The notes under the pieces are model-generated. The model made no database searches. It saw only the letters and a program-made list of their open reading frames with translations, and was not told the origin of the DNA. The translations under genes were made by a program, and so were the position numbers. A DNA stretch of 44,704 bases from Akkermansia sp. (lineage in GTDB: Bacteria; Verrucomicrobiota; Verrucomicrobiia; Verrucomicrobiales; Akkermansiaceae), in contig JAFQEF010000102.1 of assembly GCA_017399165.1 (NCBI GenBank), positions 1-44,704 of the forward strand. The letters are read 5' to 3'. Every line of letters starts with the position of its first letter. Position 1 is the first letter of the stretch. Shown piece by piece: positions 8,124-15,945 of the stretch.

Positions 8124-8615
8124 ATGCGATGCGTACAATGTGGCTACATGGAAGATAAGGTAATCGACTCACGCATGAGTCGGGACGGCACCTGTATACG
8201 CCGCAGGCGAGAGTGCCTGCGCTGCAATTACCGCTACACCACTTACGAGCAAGTGGAGCGTACGGAGCTACGCGTGGTTAAGCGAGACAACGTGCACGAG
8301 GCGCTCAACCGCGAGAAGATTCTGCGTGGCATGATTAAAGCCTGCGAGAAACGCCCCGTAAGCATGGACCAGTTGGACATTGCCGCAGATGAAATTGTGG
8401 CCGAGCTGCACCGAGATCACCAGAGGGAGGTGCCCTCCTCCATCATTGGCATGAAGGTGATTGAAAAACTGCAAGCCATTGACCCCGTAGCCTATATACG
8501 CTACGTATCCGTATACCGTCAATTCTCCAACGTGGATGAGTTCATTGACTTGGTGCGCAAGATGGAGCGCAAAACCATTAACGACCCCTTACAGGGCAAA
8601 CTTTCACTGGGATGA
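8124..8615 (+). CDS. nrdR: Transcriptional repressor NrdR
   Basis: Zinc- and nucleotide-binding repressor of ribonucleotide reductase genes. The 163-aa product has the family length. The N-terminal zinc ribbon uses Cys3, Cys6, Cys31 and Cys34; the RRRRECLRCNYRYTTYE stretch is diagnostic. The ATP-cone domain follows (VVKRDNVHEALNREKILRGMIKACEKRPVS, about 51-80), then the IRYVSVYRQFSNVDEF block near 130-145. No ribonucleotide reductase gene is in the window. Its stop overlaps the ATG of the next gene (ATGA), so the two are translationally coupled. Confidence 0.97.
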   Translation: MRCVQCGYMEDKVIDSRMSRDGTCIRRRRECLRCNYRYTTYEQVERTELRVVKRDNVHEALNREKILRGMIKACEKRPVSMDQLDIAADEIVAELHRDHQREVPSSIIGMKVIEKLQAIDPVAYIRYVSVYRQFSNVDEFIDLVRKMERKTINDPLQGKLSLG

Positions 8616-9121
8616 TAGCCTTCAAAAACAACAGACCCCTGCTGCAAACCGGCCACTGCGTGATATCCGACTACGACCACGAGTGGCTGAGCAACATTTT
8701 GCAAGAGGCAGCAGAGCAAGCCGGCACCACCCTGCCGCTCAAAGATGAAATTGCGCAAGGTATTTTGCTGTATTTAGAGCAAAACTGCCCGCTGCATGCC
8801 GTGCCGCTGGACTACTTATTTGAGCGCATGCGCCGCCTGCTGGAGCAAATTGGCCTGCCCCTCATCGCCGCCAATCTGCGCAAACAAACCCCGCCGGTGG
8901 ATATTGAGCTGGACACCCTGGCAGAGGAAGCCCCCTTGCCCCTCTTCTTTTACACCGAGCTGCGCCGCCGCATGGAGGGGCTACGCCGCATCGGCCTCAA
9001 CACGTACCACTTCAGTGGCAAAAAAGAATGCAGCTTAGCCCTGGGGGACAGACGCCGCATATGCCCCACCCAGCAACGAGCCCTTAACGAGCTGAATGCC
9101 TTTTTGGAGGCCATTGCCTGA
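8612..9121 (+). CDS. Unknown protein coupled to nrdR
   Basis: The 169-aa soluble protein is not recognised. Its start overlaps the nrdR stop by four bases. Visible features: a helical N-terminal half with an acidic DYDHEWLSNILQEAAEQAG region, YLEQNCPLHAVPLDYLFERMRRLLEQIGLPLIAANLRK at about 51-88, then FFYTELRRRMEGLRRIGL and a C-terminal LALGDRRRICPTQQRALNELNAFL. The central helix pair is loosely reminiscent of small nucleotide-sensing helical domains, but I would not assign it. Tight coupling suggests a joint role with NrdR or simple co-expression. Confidence 0.75.
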   Translation: MIAFKNNRPLLQTGHCVISDYDHEWLSNILQEAAEQAGTTLPLKDEIAQGILLYLEQNCPLHAVPLDYLFERMRRLLEQIGLPLIAANLRKQTPPVDIELDTLAEEAPLPLFFYTELRRRMEGLRRIGLNTYHFSGKKECSLALGDRRRICPTQQRALNELNAFLEAIA

Positions 9122-9122
9122 G

Positions 9123-9143
9123 CGCACGCCACGGCAGCGTGCG
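9123..9143. terminator. Stem-loop after the nrdR pair, no U-tract
   Basis: CGCACGC (9123-9129) pairs with GCGTGCG (9137-9143) across a seven-base loop. No T-run follows directly, so it is only a weak terminator candidate. Confidence 0.3.
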
Positions 9144-9171
9144 AGGCGTTAATTTTGAAAACTCTCGGGGC

Positions 9172-9200
9172 TTGCAATATGGTCCCGGGCATGCTATAAT
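9172..9200 (+). promoter_or_regulatory. purB promoter
   Basis: TTGCAA (9172-9177), 17-bp spacer, TATAAT (9195-9200). The leader to ATG 9239 would be about 32 nt; no Shine-Dalgarno sequence is visible in it. Confidence 0.75.
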
Positions 9201-9238
9201 ACCCTTTCACCACCGAAAATCAACCAATAAGCAACAAA

Positions 9239-10663
9239 ATGAGTGCAATTCCTAACGTACTGGCAGGGCGCTATGCCTCAGACGCCATGAAGTCCATCTG
9301 GTCCGCAGAGGGCCGCATTGTGCTGGAGCGCGAGTTCTGGATCGCGGTAATGAAAGCCCAAAAAGATTTAGGCTTGGATATACCGCAAGAAGCCATAGAT
9401 GCCTATGAGAGCGTTAAGGAGCAAGTGAATATAGAGTCCATTAACAACAGAGAGCGCATTACCCGCCACGATGTGAAAGCCCGCATTGAAGAGTTCTGCG
9501 ACCTGGCAGGGCACCAGCATATTCACAAGGGCATGACCAGCCGAGACCTTACGGAAAACGTTGAGCAGCTGCAGGTATGGCGCAGCATGCATATTATCCG
9601 TGACAAGGCCGTAGCCGTGTTGGACCGCATGAGCAAGCATGCCGCCGCCTGGCGAGATGTAGTATTTGGAGCCCGCACTCACAACGTAGCCGCCCAAGCC
9701 AGCACCATGGGCAAGCGCGTGGCCATGTTTGGTGAAGAGATTGTACACTGGACCCACGCATGGGTAAGCATGATGCAGCGCTACCGCGTACGCGGTCTCA
9801 AAGGGGCCGTGGGCACCCAGCTCGACCAACTCTCCCTCTTCGGCAAAAACCCCGAGACCGTGCGCGAGCTCGAGAACCGCATTTGCGCCCACTTGGGCAT
9901 TGCCACCAAGTGGACGAACGTGGGGCAGGTATACCCCCGTTCTCTGGATTTTGAGATTATCTCCGGTTTGGTGGGCTTGGCCAGCGGGCCTAGCAGCTTC
10001 TGCAAAACCTGGCGCCTTATGGTGGGGCACGAGCTCTGCACAGAGGGCTTTGCCAAGGGGCAGACGGGCTCCAGCGCCATGCCGCACAAGCAAAACCCCC
10101 GCTCATGCGAACGCGTCAACGGTTTCCACGCCATTCTCAAGGGGCATCTTACCATGATTGCCGGCATCATCGGCGACCAATGGAACGAGGGCGACGTGTC
10201 CTGCTCCGTGGTACGCCGCTGCGTATTGCCGGATGCCTTTATGGCTGCAGACGGGCTGTTTGAGACTTTCCTGACCGTGCTGGATCAAATGGACATCTAC
10301 AAGCCCGTTATTCAGACAGAGCTCAACCGCTACCTGCCCTTCCTGATGACTACCACCATTATGATGGCTGCCGTTAAGCGTGGCGTGGGGCGTGAAGAAG
10401 CTCACGAGGTGATTAAGGAGCACGCCGTTGCCGTGTCCGATGACCTGCGCCGCGGCAGCATCTCTCACAACGACCTGCTGGACCGCTTGGGTGCAGACGG
10501 CCGCCTGAAGCTCACCCGCGAGGAGATTCAGGAGATTTACGATGCCAACGCCGGAGATACCGGTATGGCCGGCGACCAAACGGACGCGTTCTGCGCCATG
10601 GTGAAAGAGCTTGCAGACGAGTTCCCCGCCGGTGTAGGCTACACCCCCGGCGCCATTCTGTAA
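9239..10663 (+). CDS. purB: Adenylosuccinate lyase
   Basis: Catalyses two fumarate-releasing steps of purine synthesis: SAICAR to AICAR, and adenylosuccinate to AMP. The 474-aa protein carries the lyase signature GSSAMPHKQNPRSCERV (about 279-295), the HIHKGMTSRDLTENVEQLQVW substrate-binding stretch (about 97-117), and GARTHNVAAQASTMGKR (143-159). It is somewhat longer than short bacterial PurB forms and resembles the eukaryote-like group by eye. It has its own strong promoter. The next gene, a glycosidase, begins 21 bp downstream and may be transcribed from the same promoter. Confidence 0.96.
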   Translation: MSAIPNVLAGRYASDAMKSIWSAEGRIVLEREFWIAVMKAQKDLGLDIPQEAIDAYESVKEQVNIESINNRERITRHDVKARIEEFCDLAGHQHIHKGMTSRDLTENVEQLQVWRSMHIIRDKAVAVLDRMSKHAAAWRDVVFGARTHNVAAQASTMGKRVAMFGEEIVHWTHAWVSMMQRYRVRGLKGAVGTQLDQLSLFGKNPETVRELENRICAHLGIATKWTNVGQVYPRSLDFEIISGLVGLASGPSSFCKTWRLMVGHELCTEGFAKGQTGSSAMPHKQNPRSCERVNGFHAILKGHLTMIAGIIGDQWNEGDVSCSVVRRCVLPDAFMAADGLFETFLTVLDQMDIYKPVIQTELNRYLPFLMTTTIMMAAVKRGVGREEAHEVIKEHAVAVSDDLRRGSISHNDLLDRLGADGRLKLTREEIQEIYDANAGDTGMAGDQTDAFCAMVKELADEFPAGVGYTPGAIL

Positions 10664-10684
10664 AGAAATTAAGCCTCATTCCTC

Positions 10685-12862
10685 ATGTCGGCAGAGCAAG
10701 AGCGCGTATTGTTTGAAAATGAAGCCTACCGTCTCACGGCGAACGGGCTTCAGCAGAGCAACGCGCTTTCTGCCGAGCTGGAGGGGGTGAGGCACCTGCA
10801 CATTGCCCGCAACGGGCAGCATGTGCGCACGGTGGATATACCGGAGCCCCCCGCAGGCTACACAGGCATGCGCAGCAGCATACCCGTGCTTACAGCCATG
10901 TATAATTTGGCGGTAAAAGAGTTACGCGCCAATATACACCAAGGCTACTTACTGCTGGCTGGGGCTAATTGGACCACCGTATGGACACGAGACATTGCCT
11001 ACGCCGCAGCATTGGGGGCAGCCTTGGCAGAGCCCACCGCCGTGCGCAACAGCCTCACAGCCCGCGTTAAAAACGGGATTATTCTGCAAGATACCGGCAC
11101 GGGCGGTGGCTACCCCATCTCTACAGACCGCGTGTCTTGGGCATTGGGGGCTTGGTGCCTGTATCAAACCACGGGCGATGAGGAGTGGCTGGATTTTTGC
11201 ACGGATGTTCTCATGAACACCCTGGAGCAAGATGACACAACCCTACCGCAAGATAGCGTACTGCGCCCGGGGGAAACATCCTTCATCGACTGGAGGGAGC
11301 AAAGTTACCCCGCCCACATGAGCATGGCAGACATTGGCGCCTCTCACGCGTTCGGCACCAATGTGCTGCACTACATGGCATTTGCACTTGTAGCAAGAAT
11401 GCTCCGCGAACAAGGGCGGGATGCAGAGGCCCAAAGCTACGCCACCCGCGCAACCAAGCTCAGCGAGACGATTCAAAGCACCTTCTGGAGCAAAGCTAAC
11501 ATGCACTTCAGCATGTACCGCACGGCAGATGGCTATGCAGATGACCGCGTGGACTCCCTGGCAACCGCCTTGGCTATTTTCTGCGGCTTGGCAGGGGAGC
11601 ACAGTCAGCGCGCTTTGCAGGCCATACCCCGCTCTGCCTGGGGTACACCGGTGTTCTCCCCCTACCGCTCCGATATTGCGGGCAGCTACCATAACCGCGC
11701 CATTTGGCCCTTCCAAGAGGCCTATGTTTTGCTGGCACACGCCTCACAGGGGGACACAGCGGGCATGGCCTTTTCCATGGCATCCATGCTGCGTGCCGCC
11801 ATGGCCTTTGGCACCAACAAAGAAAACTTCCATGCAGAGACGGGCGAGGCCGCGGACACACTGCTCAACTCCGACCGCCAGTTGTGGAGTGTGAGCGGCA
11901 TGCTCGGCATGTTCTACTACGGCCTTTTCGGCATACAGTGTGAGCATAACAATTTGGTATTTTCTCCCTGCGTGCCCAAACAATTTGCCGGCAGCCACTG
12001 GCTGACCAACCTGCGCATTCGGGATATGGAGCTCAACGTACACATCAACGGCTATGGTACGGATATTTGCTCCGTCTTGATAGACGGTAAGGCGGCATCC
12101 CCCATCATCCCCCTCAATACCAAGGGCAGATTACATTTGGAGATTGAGCTGATGCCGCAGGATGAGGAGGATGCCCCCCCGCACTACCCCGCCGCACATG
12201 AGGATTTACCCGAGCCACAATGGGATGCCCCCACGCCGCAGAGCCTGCGTTGGCACGCCGTGGAGGGAGCAGAGGCCTATTACATTTACGCCAACGGCAA
12301 AGCCATCGGCACCGCGTTGGACTGCCGCTTCACCCCGCCCAAGAGTGCGCAGCTTTTCAATTCTTACCGCATACAGGCGGTATCCGGCACCCGCACCTCC
12401 GGGTTCAGTGCCCCGTTTGAGTGCCCAGCCCCCGGCACCCGCCGTTTGCTGCAACCCAAGCGCATTGGTGAGGAGGCCGAATACACCGTAGAAAATCAAC
12501 AAGCCTGGCTGGATACCAAACCCAGCACGGCCGTGCTGGATTATGAGGAAGCCCGAACAGAGGGCGGCACCTACGCCATACGCATTCAATACAGCAACGC
12601 CACCGCCTCTAAGCGAGATGGCGACACCTGCGCCCTGCGTGAGCTGCTGGTGGATGGCGAGTCCGTAGCCGTGGTTCCCCTGCCGCACAACACTGAACCC
12701 GGCAGCCGGGAGGCTTACAGCCTCACCGCCGCTGTCACCGTGCCGTTAGAGGCAGGCCAACACACTTTCTCCCTGCGCTATAATCCCGCCACCTGTACCA
12801 ATGCCAACGGCATAATCAACCAATGTATGGTGCGCGCGTTGGAGCTCACCCGTATATCTTGA
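10685..12862 (+). CDS. Six-hairpin glycosidase-type protein with C-terminal beta-sandwich
   Basis: Large predicted carbohydrate-active enzyme (725 aa) without a signal peptide, so probably cytoplasmic. The central part (about 70-450) looks like an (alpha/alpha)6 toroid: NWTTVWTRDIAYAAALGAAL (about 105-124), GGGYPISTDRVSWALGAWCLY, FIDWREQSYPAHM, YRSDIAGSYHNRAIWPFQEAY, and FHAETGEAADTLLNSDRQLW with candidate acidic catalytic residues. After about residue 500 come a fibronectin-III-like stretch (LRWHAVEGAEAYYIYANG) and a galactose-binding-like beta-sandwich. I cannot place it in a numbered GH family; amylo-glucosidase or rhamnosidase-like families are candidates. It lies between purB and a phosphatase gene (3-bp gap downstream). 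Confidence 0.75.
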   Translation: MSAEQERVLFENEAYRLTANGLQQSNALSAELEGVRHLHIARNGQHVRTVDIPEPPAGYTGMRSSIPVLTAMYNLAVKELRANIHQGYLLLAGANWTTVWTRDIAYAAALGAALAEPTAVRNSLTARVKNGIILQDTGTGGGYPISTDRVSWALGAWCLYQTTGDEEWLDFCTDVLMNTLEQDDTTLPQDSVLRPGETSFIDWREQSYPAHMSMADIGASHAFGTNVLHYMAFALVARMLREQGRDAEAQSYATRATKLSETIQSTFWSKANMHFSMYRTADGYADDRVDSLATALAIFCGLAGEHSQRALQAIPRSAWGTPVFSPYRSDIAGSYHNRAIWPFQEAYVLLAHASQGDTAGMAFSMASMLRAAMAFGTNKENFHAETGEAADTLLNSDRQLWSVSGMLGMFYYGLFGIQCEHNNLVFSPCVPKQFAGSHWLTNLRIRDMELNVHINGYGTDICSVLIDGKAASPIIPLNTKGRLHLEIELMPQDEEDAPPHYPAAHEDLPEPQWDAPTPQSLRWHAVEGAEAYYIYANGKAIGTALDCRFTPPKSAQLFNSYRIQAVSGTRTSGFSAPFECPAPGTRRLLQPKRIGEEAEYTVENQQAWLDTKPSTAVLDYEEARTEGGTYAIRIQYSNATASKRDGDTCALRELLVDGESVAVVPLPHNTEPGSREAYSLTAAVTVPLEAGQHTFSLRYNPATCTNANGIINQCMVRALELTRIS

Positions 12863-12865
12863 TTT

Positions 12866-13390
12866 ATGAGCAAAGTCAGCCCCGTAAAAGTTTTGTTTGT
12901 GTGCCTCGGTAATATCTGCCGCAGCCCTGCTGCAGAGGTGATTTTTAACGACTTAGTTAAACGCGCAGGGCTCAGCGCGCAGATTAAGGTAGATTCATGC
13001 GGCACGGCCTCTTACCACACGGGCTCCAAACCGGACTCCCGCATGCTGGCAGCCCTTGAACGCGCAGGCTATACTTACGGAGGGCACCGCGCCCGTACCT
13101 TTAAACGCGCGGATTTCTCAGAGTTTGACCTCATTATCCCCCAAGATTACTTTAATGAGGATGATATCATTCACCTGGCCCGCAATAAAGAGGATGAAGC
13201 CAAGGTGCACGGCATGTGGCGATGGTTTGACGCGCAGGAAACAGAAAAAGACGTGCCGGACCCCTACTACGGTGGCCCCGCCGGCTTTGATACCGTAGTG
13301 GCCCTGCTGACCCGCGCCTGCACTAACCTGCTGGCAGAATTGCAAAAGAGCCAACAATCAGTCAATGAAAAGCCATTTTCCGCTCAATAA
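12866..13390 (+). CDS. Low-molecular-weight protein tyrosine phosphatase
   Basis: Cytoplasmic phosphatase of the LMW-PTP family, 174 aa. The P-loop CLGNICRS (Cys-X5-Arg; VLFVCLGNICRSPAAE, about 9-24) and the general-acid loop VPDPYYGG (about 131-138) are intact. The ARTFKRADFSEFDLIIPQDYFN segment corresponds to the family's conserved helix, with PQDY in place of the commoner AMD. It starts three bases after the glycosidase stop, so the two are co-transcribed. Targets are unknown; such enzymes often act on tyrosine kinases of polysaccharide export or on arginine phosphate. The 145-bp gap downstream has no clear terminator. Confidence 0.93.
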   Translation: MSKVSPVKVLFVCLGNICRSPAAEVIFNDLVKRAGLSAQIKVDSCGTASYHTGSKPDSRMLAALERAGYTYGGHRARTFKRADFSEFDLIIPQDYFNEDDIIHLARNKEDEAKVHGMWRWFDAQETEKDVPDPYYGGPAGFDTVVALLTRACTNLLAELQKSQQSVNEKPFSAQ

Positions 13391-13478
13391 ATGACAAACT
13401 GTATAGGCAGAATGATATAACAACCACAAAATATAGTCGTCATTTTATGAAGGGAAGAGAAAAAGCAAATGAAACGCC

Positions 13479-13507
13479 TTGACCCGCGGGCGGCAGGGTG
13501 GTAGAAT
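13479..13507 (+). promoter_or_regulatory. Promoter of the PatB-type lyase gene
   Basis: TTGACC (13479-13484), 17-bp spacer, TAGAAT (13502-13507). Leader of about 20 nt to ATG 13535. Confidence 0.7.
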
Positions 13508-13534
13508 GAGACAAATCAAACGTCTACTTGTTTT

Positions 13535-14692
13535 ATGATTAGGTTTGCCTCTACTGATTGTCGCCGCGAGACCGGCAATATCAAATGGGATTTACAAGGG
13601 CCGTTGCCGTTCGGCATTGCTGATATGGACATAGAGAGCCCTCCCTGCGTGGTGGATGCCCTGCAGGCGCGCCTGAACCACCGTTTTTACGGCTATGCCT
13701 TCATGACAGATGAGCTGAGAGCCGCCATCACCGCCTATCTGAAGAATAAACACGGTGTAGAAAACGCCCAACCGGAGTGGCTGCATGAGCTGCCGGGCTG
13801 CGTGCCTGCGTTTACATTGGTAGCCCGCACGGTATGCCCGAGCCCCGAGCATGAGGTCATGGTATGCTCCCCCGCCTACCCGCCCATGCTGCACTGCCAC
13901 GAGGATGCCCGCTGCAAACTGTTGACGGTGCCCTATGTGTTCAACAATGAGCGCTGGGAGTTTGACTGGGAAGCTATGGAGGCCACGGTAACCCCCAACA
14001 CTAAGTTGTTCTTGCTGTGCAACCCGCACAACCCCTTGGGCCGCGCCTGGAGCCGAGAGGAAATGGAAAAGGTGGCAGACTTTTGTGAACGCCACGACCT
14101 TATTCTCTGCTCCGATGAGATTCACTGCGACCTCGTGCTCGATGAGGACAAAAAGCACGTGTGTGCCCTTACTCTGCCGGAGCGCATTCAGCAACGCACC
14201 GTAATGCTCAGTGCCCCGAGCAAAACCTTCAACATTGCCGGCATTTGCTTCACCTACATGGCTGTGCCCAATGCCGAGCTCAAGGCAGCCATACGCAAGA
14301 CCCAAGGCCACAGCTTGCCAACGCTGAACGTGTTTGCCTATGCCGCATCCTTGGCAGCTTATACTCAAGGCTGGGAGTGGCACGAGCAACTGCTTTGCAC
14401 CCTGCGCAAAAACCGTCAAACCGTTATTGACTATGTGGCAGAAAACCTGCCAATGCTTAAGACGCGCCACCAAGAAGCCACCTACTTGGCTTGGTTGGAC
14501 TGCTCGGCATTGGGGGTAGAGTCCCCGCATGAGTTTTTCCGCAGCAAGGCCGGTATATACTTGGACAACGGTGCCAACTTTGGCGACCCGCGGTGCGTAC
14601 GCCTCAACTTTGCAACATCTCCCGAGATGCTGATGCAGGGCCTTACCGCCATGAAAAAGGCGGTGGATGAGCTCTATGCCGAGCGTGCTTAA
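13535..14692 (+). CDS. PatB/MalY-type PLP-dependent C-S lyase (cystathionine beta-lyase)
   Basis: Fold-type I PLP enzyme, 385 aa, that most likely cleaves C-S bonds of cystathionine or cysteine conjugates. Family marks: KWDLQGPLPFGIADMDIESPP at the N-terminus, YGYAFMTDELRAAI, CNPHNPLGRAW (about 162-172), CSDEIHCDLV (192-201), and the PLP lysine Lys230 in SAPSKTFNIAG. The C-terminal NFATSPEMLMQGL carries the substrate-binding region. It has its own promoter and is followed by a good terminator, so it forms a single-gene unit. The precise substrate, including a role in methionine synthesis, is inference. Confidence 0.93.
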   Translation: MIRFASTDCRRETGNIKWDLQGPLPFGIADMDIESPPCVVDALQARLNHRFYGYAFMTDELRAAITAYLKNKHGVENAQPEWLHELPGCVPAFTLVARTVCPSPEHEVMVCSPAYPPMLHCHEDARCKLLTVPYVFNNERWEFDWEAMEATVTPNTKLFLLCNPHNPLGRAWSREEMEKVADFCERHDLILCSDEIHCDLVLDEDKKHVCALTLPERIQQRTVMLSAPSKTFNIAGICFTYMAVPNAELKAAIRKTQGHSLPTLNVFAYAASLAAYTQGWEWHEQLLCTLRKNRQTVIDYVAENLPMLKTRHQEATYLAWLDCSALGVESPHEFFRSKAGIYLDNGANFGDPRCVRLNFATSPEMLMQGLTAMKKAVDELYAERA

Positions 14693-14731
14693 AACACACC
14701 TTGCCAAGAATTAGCAAAGCATACAATTATA

Positions 14732-14766
14732 GCCCCCCCTCCGACTCCCGGTGGGGGCATTTTTTC
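14732..14766 (+). terminator. Rho-independent terminator after the C-S lyase gene
   Basis: GCCCCC at 14732-14737 pairs with GGGGGC at 14753-14758, followed by ATTTTTT. Confidence 0.75.
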
Positions 14767-14834
14767 TTCCCCCCCCTATGTTCCTCCCTACGCCGTGGCT
14801 AATGCCATGCACATAAAATGGAAGGAAAGGGTAT

Positions 14835-14851
14835 CAGCATTCAGAATGCTG
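14835..14851. promoter_or_regulatory. Upstream palindrome, operator-like copy 1
   Basis: CAGCATTCAGAATGCTG is a perfect 8-bp inverted repeat around a central A. The same site with one arm mismatch recurs at 14981-14997. The stretch 14767-14974 holds no gene; this palindrome is its only notable feature. Confidence 0.65.
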
Positions 14852-14974
14852 TACTCGCGAGAAATAACCAACCTTTAACGGCTAAGGCGTGCTACCCTCC
14901 TGAAATAATAGTTAAGCACTCCATAACTAATCCGACAAAAATGCATTATTTTTAAGGATTTTCAGTATTTTCGC

Positions 14975-15003
14975 TTGCATCAGCATTCTGAATACTGTAC
15001 AAT
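14975..15003 (+). promoter_or_regulatory. Promoter of the PEP-CTERM gene with palindrome in the spacer
   Basis: TTGCAT (14975-14980) and TACAAT (14998-15003) are separated by exactly 17 bp, and that spacer is the palindrome CAGCATTCTGAATACTG (14981-14997), the second copy of the site at 14835. A regulator binding there would cover the promoter. CAGTATT (14963-14969) can alternatively pair with AATACTG (14991-14997). The leader to ATG 15107 would be roughly 97 nt and contains GCAGG/CCTGC and GGAG/CTCC arms that could fold. Confidence 0.65.
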
Positions 15004-15106
15004 GCGTGCAGTCAGTTCGGTGCAGGTATCTCAGCATCCCGTCGCGCGGAGGAACGAGCACTCCTGCCCGAGCTGCACAAACCTCTTAACATTCATTCTT
15101 AACATC

Positions 15107-15757
15107 ATGAAAAAGACTATTATTGCGCTTATTGCAATGACCGGAATCTCCGGAGCAGAATCTCTCACGCTTACTTCTCCTACCGATGGCAAGCTGGAAA
15201 GTGGTAATGCCGCCTTGACGTGGTCAGAAGAAATTGCAGAACTTCAGTCCTGGGAGTTGAATTTCACGCTGCTCGATGCAGCACTTGCGAATGCAGCCCT
15301 CTTTGGTACTCGTCAAAGCGGATATGAAGCAGGTATCGTTCTAAACGTAAAAAGTAATGGAGGATTAATGATTTACAATAAAAGTACTACCGACATTACC
15401 AATAATAGCTTTCAAGTAGAAACAGATGCCGGGTGGGTTACCGCCTCAACGAATACAAACATCACATTATCCTTTGTGGCAGATGTTGACACTTCAGGCA
15501 CTGTAGTGGGGGGCACGTTTACCCTCACCTCCGGAACAAATAGCAAAATCATTGATATGGGCGGGCATACCAACCTGCTTGGCTATACCTCTATTAAAAA
15601 AGACGGGGGTACACGTTTCTATACCGCCCAAGGAGATCAGAAATTTTACAACATTACTGTTTCTCAGCTGAGTAATCGCGTTATCCCCGAGCCGGCAACG
15701 GCCACGCTTTCTCTGCTGGCATTGGCAGGGCTTGCAGCCCGACGTCGTCGTAAGTAA
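15107..15757 (+). CDS. PEP-CTERM sorting domain protein, unknown function
   Basis: Exported 216-aa protein. It starts with a signal peptide (MKKTIIALIAMTGISGAES) and ends with a PEP-CTERM sorting signal: PEP motif, hydrophobic span and RRRRK tail, recognised by exosortase. The middle is Thr/Ser/Asn-rich and beta-strand-like (LNFTLLDAALANAALFGTRQSG, SFVADVDTSGTVVGGTFTLTSG), reminiscent of concanavalin-like surface domains but not assignable. ATG 15107 was chosen because the longer frame from 14975 would place 44 residues before the signal peptide and would begin inside the promoter. Expression is probably controlled by the palindromic operator. No exosortase gene is in the window, though a CPBP protease is (26256). 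Confidence 0.85.
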   Translation: MKKTIIALIAMTGISGAESLTLTSPTDGKLESGNAALTWSEEIAELQSWELNFTLLDAALANAALFGTRQSGYEAGIVLNVKSNGGLMIYNKSTTDITNNSFQVETDAGWVTASTNTNITLSFVADVDTSGTVVGGTFTLTSGTNSKIIDMGGHTNLLGYTSIKKDGGTRFYTAQGDQKFYNITVSQLSNRVIPEPATATLSLLALAGLAARRRRK

Positions 15758-15781
15758 GTGAAGTGATGATTCATTTTAAAA

Positions 15782-15813
15782 GCCGTTGCCCTGCAAAAGG
15801 GCAACGGCTTTTT
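15782..15813 (+). terminator. Strong terminator after the PEP-CTERM gene
   Basis: GCCGTTGCCCT (15782-15792) pairs perfectly with AGGGCAACGGC (15798-15808) over a five-base loop, then TTTTT; AAAA before the stem means it could work in both directions. Confidence 0.92.
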
Positions 15814-15908
15814 GTGATGCAGCCCGCAGGCGTTTCAGGCCCGCATTTGCTATCAGGGAAAAGCGTTGCTACGATGGTAAAAACGCAACAATACCTAAGT
15901 TTTTTTTC

Positions 15909-15938
15909 TTGTAGCCAGAGGGGGTAATATGCTAGTAT
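15909..15938 (+). promoter_or_regulatory. Promoter of the VanW-family gene
   Basis: TTGTAG (15909-15914), 18-bp spacer, TAGTAT (15933-15938), seven bases before ATG 15946; leaderless message expected. Confidence 0.55.
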
Positions 15939-15945
15939 AGCTGTA

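Noticed and set aside
13389..13447. Terminator from ATGAC/GTCAT arms after the phosphatase gene
   Set aside because: Short arms, loop of more than 30 bases and no clear U-tract.
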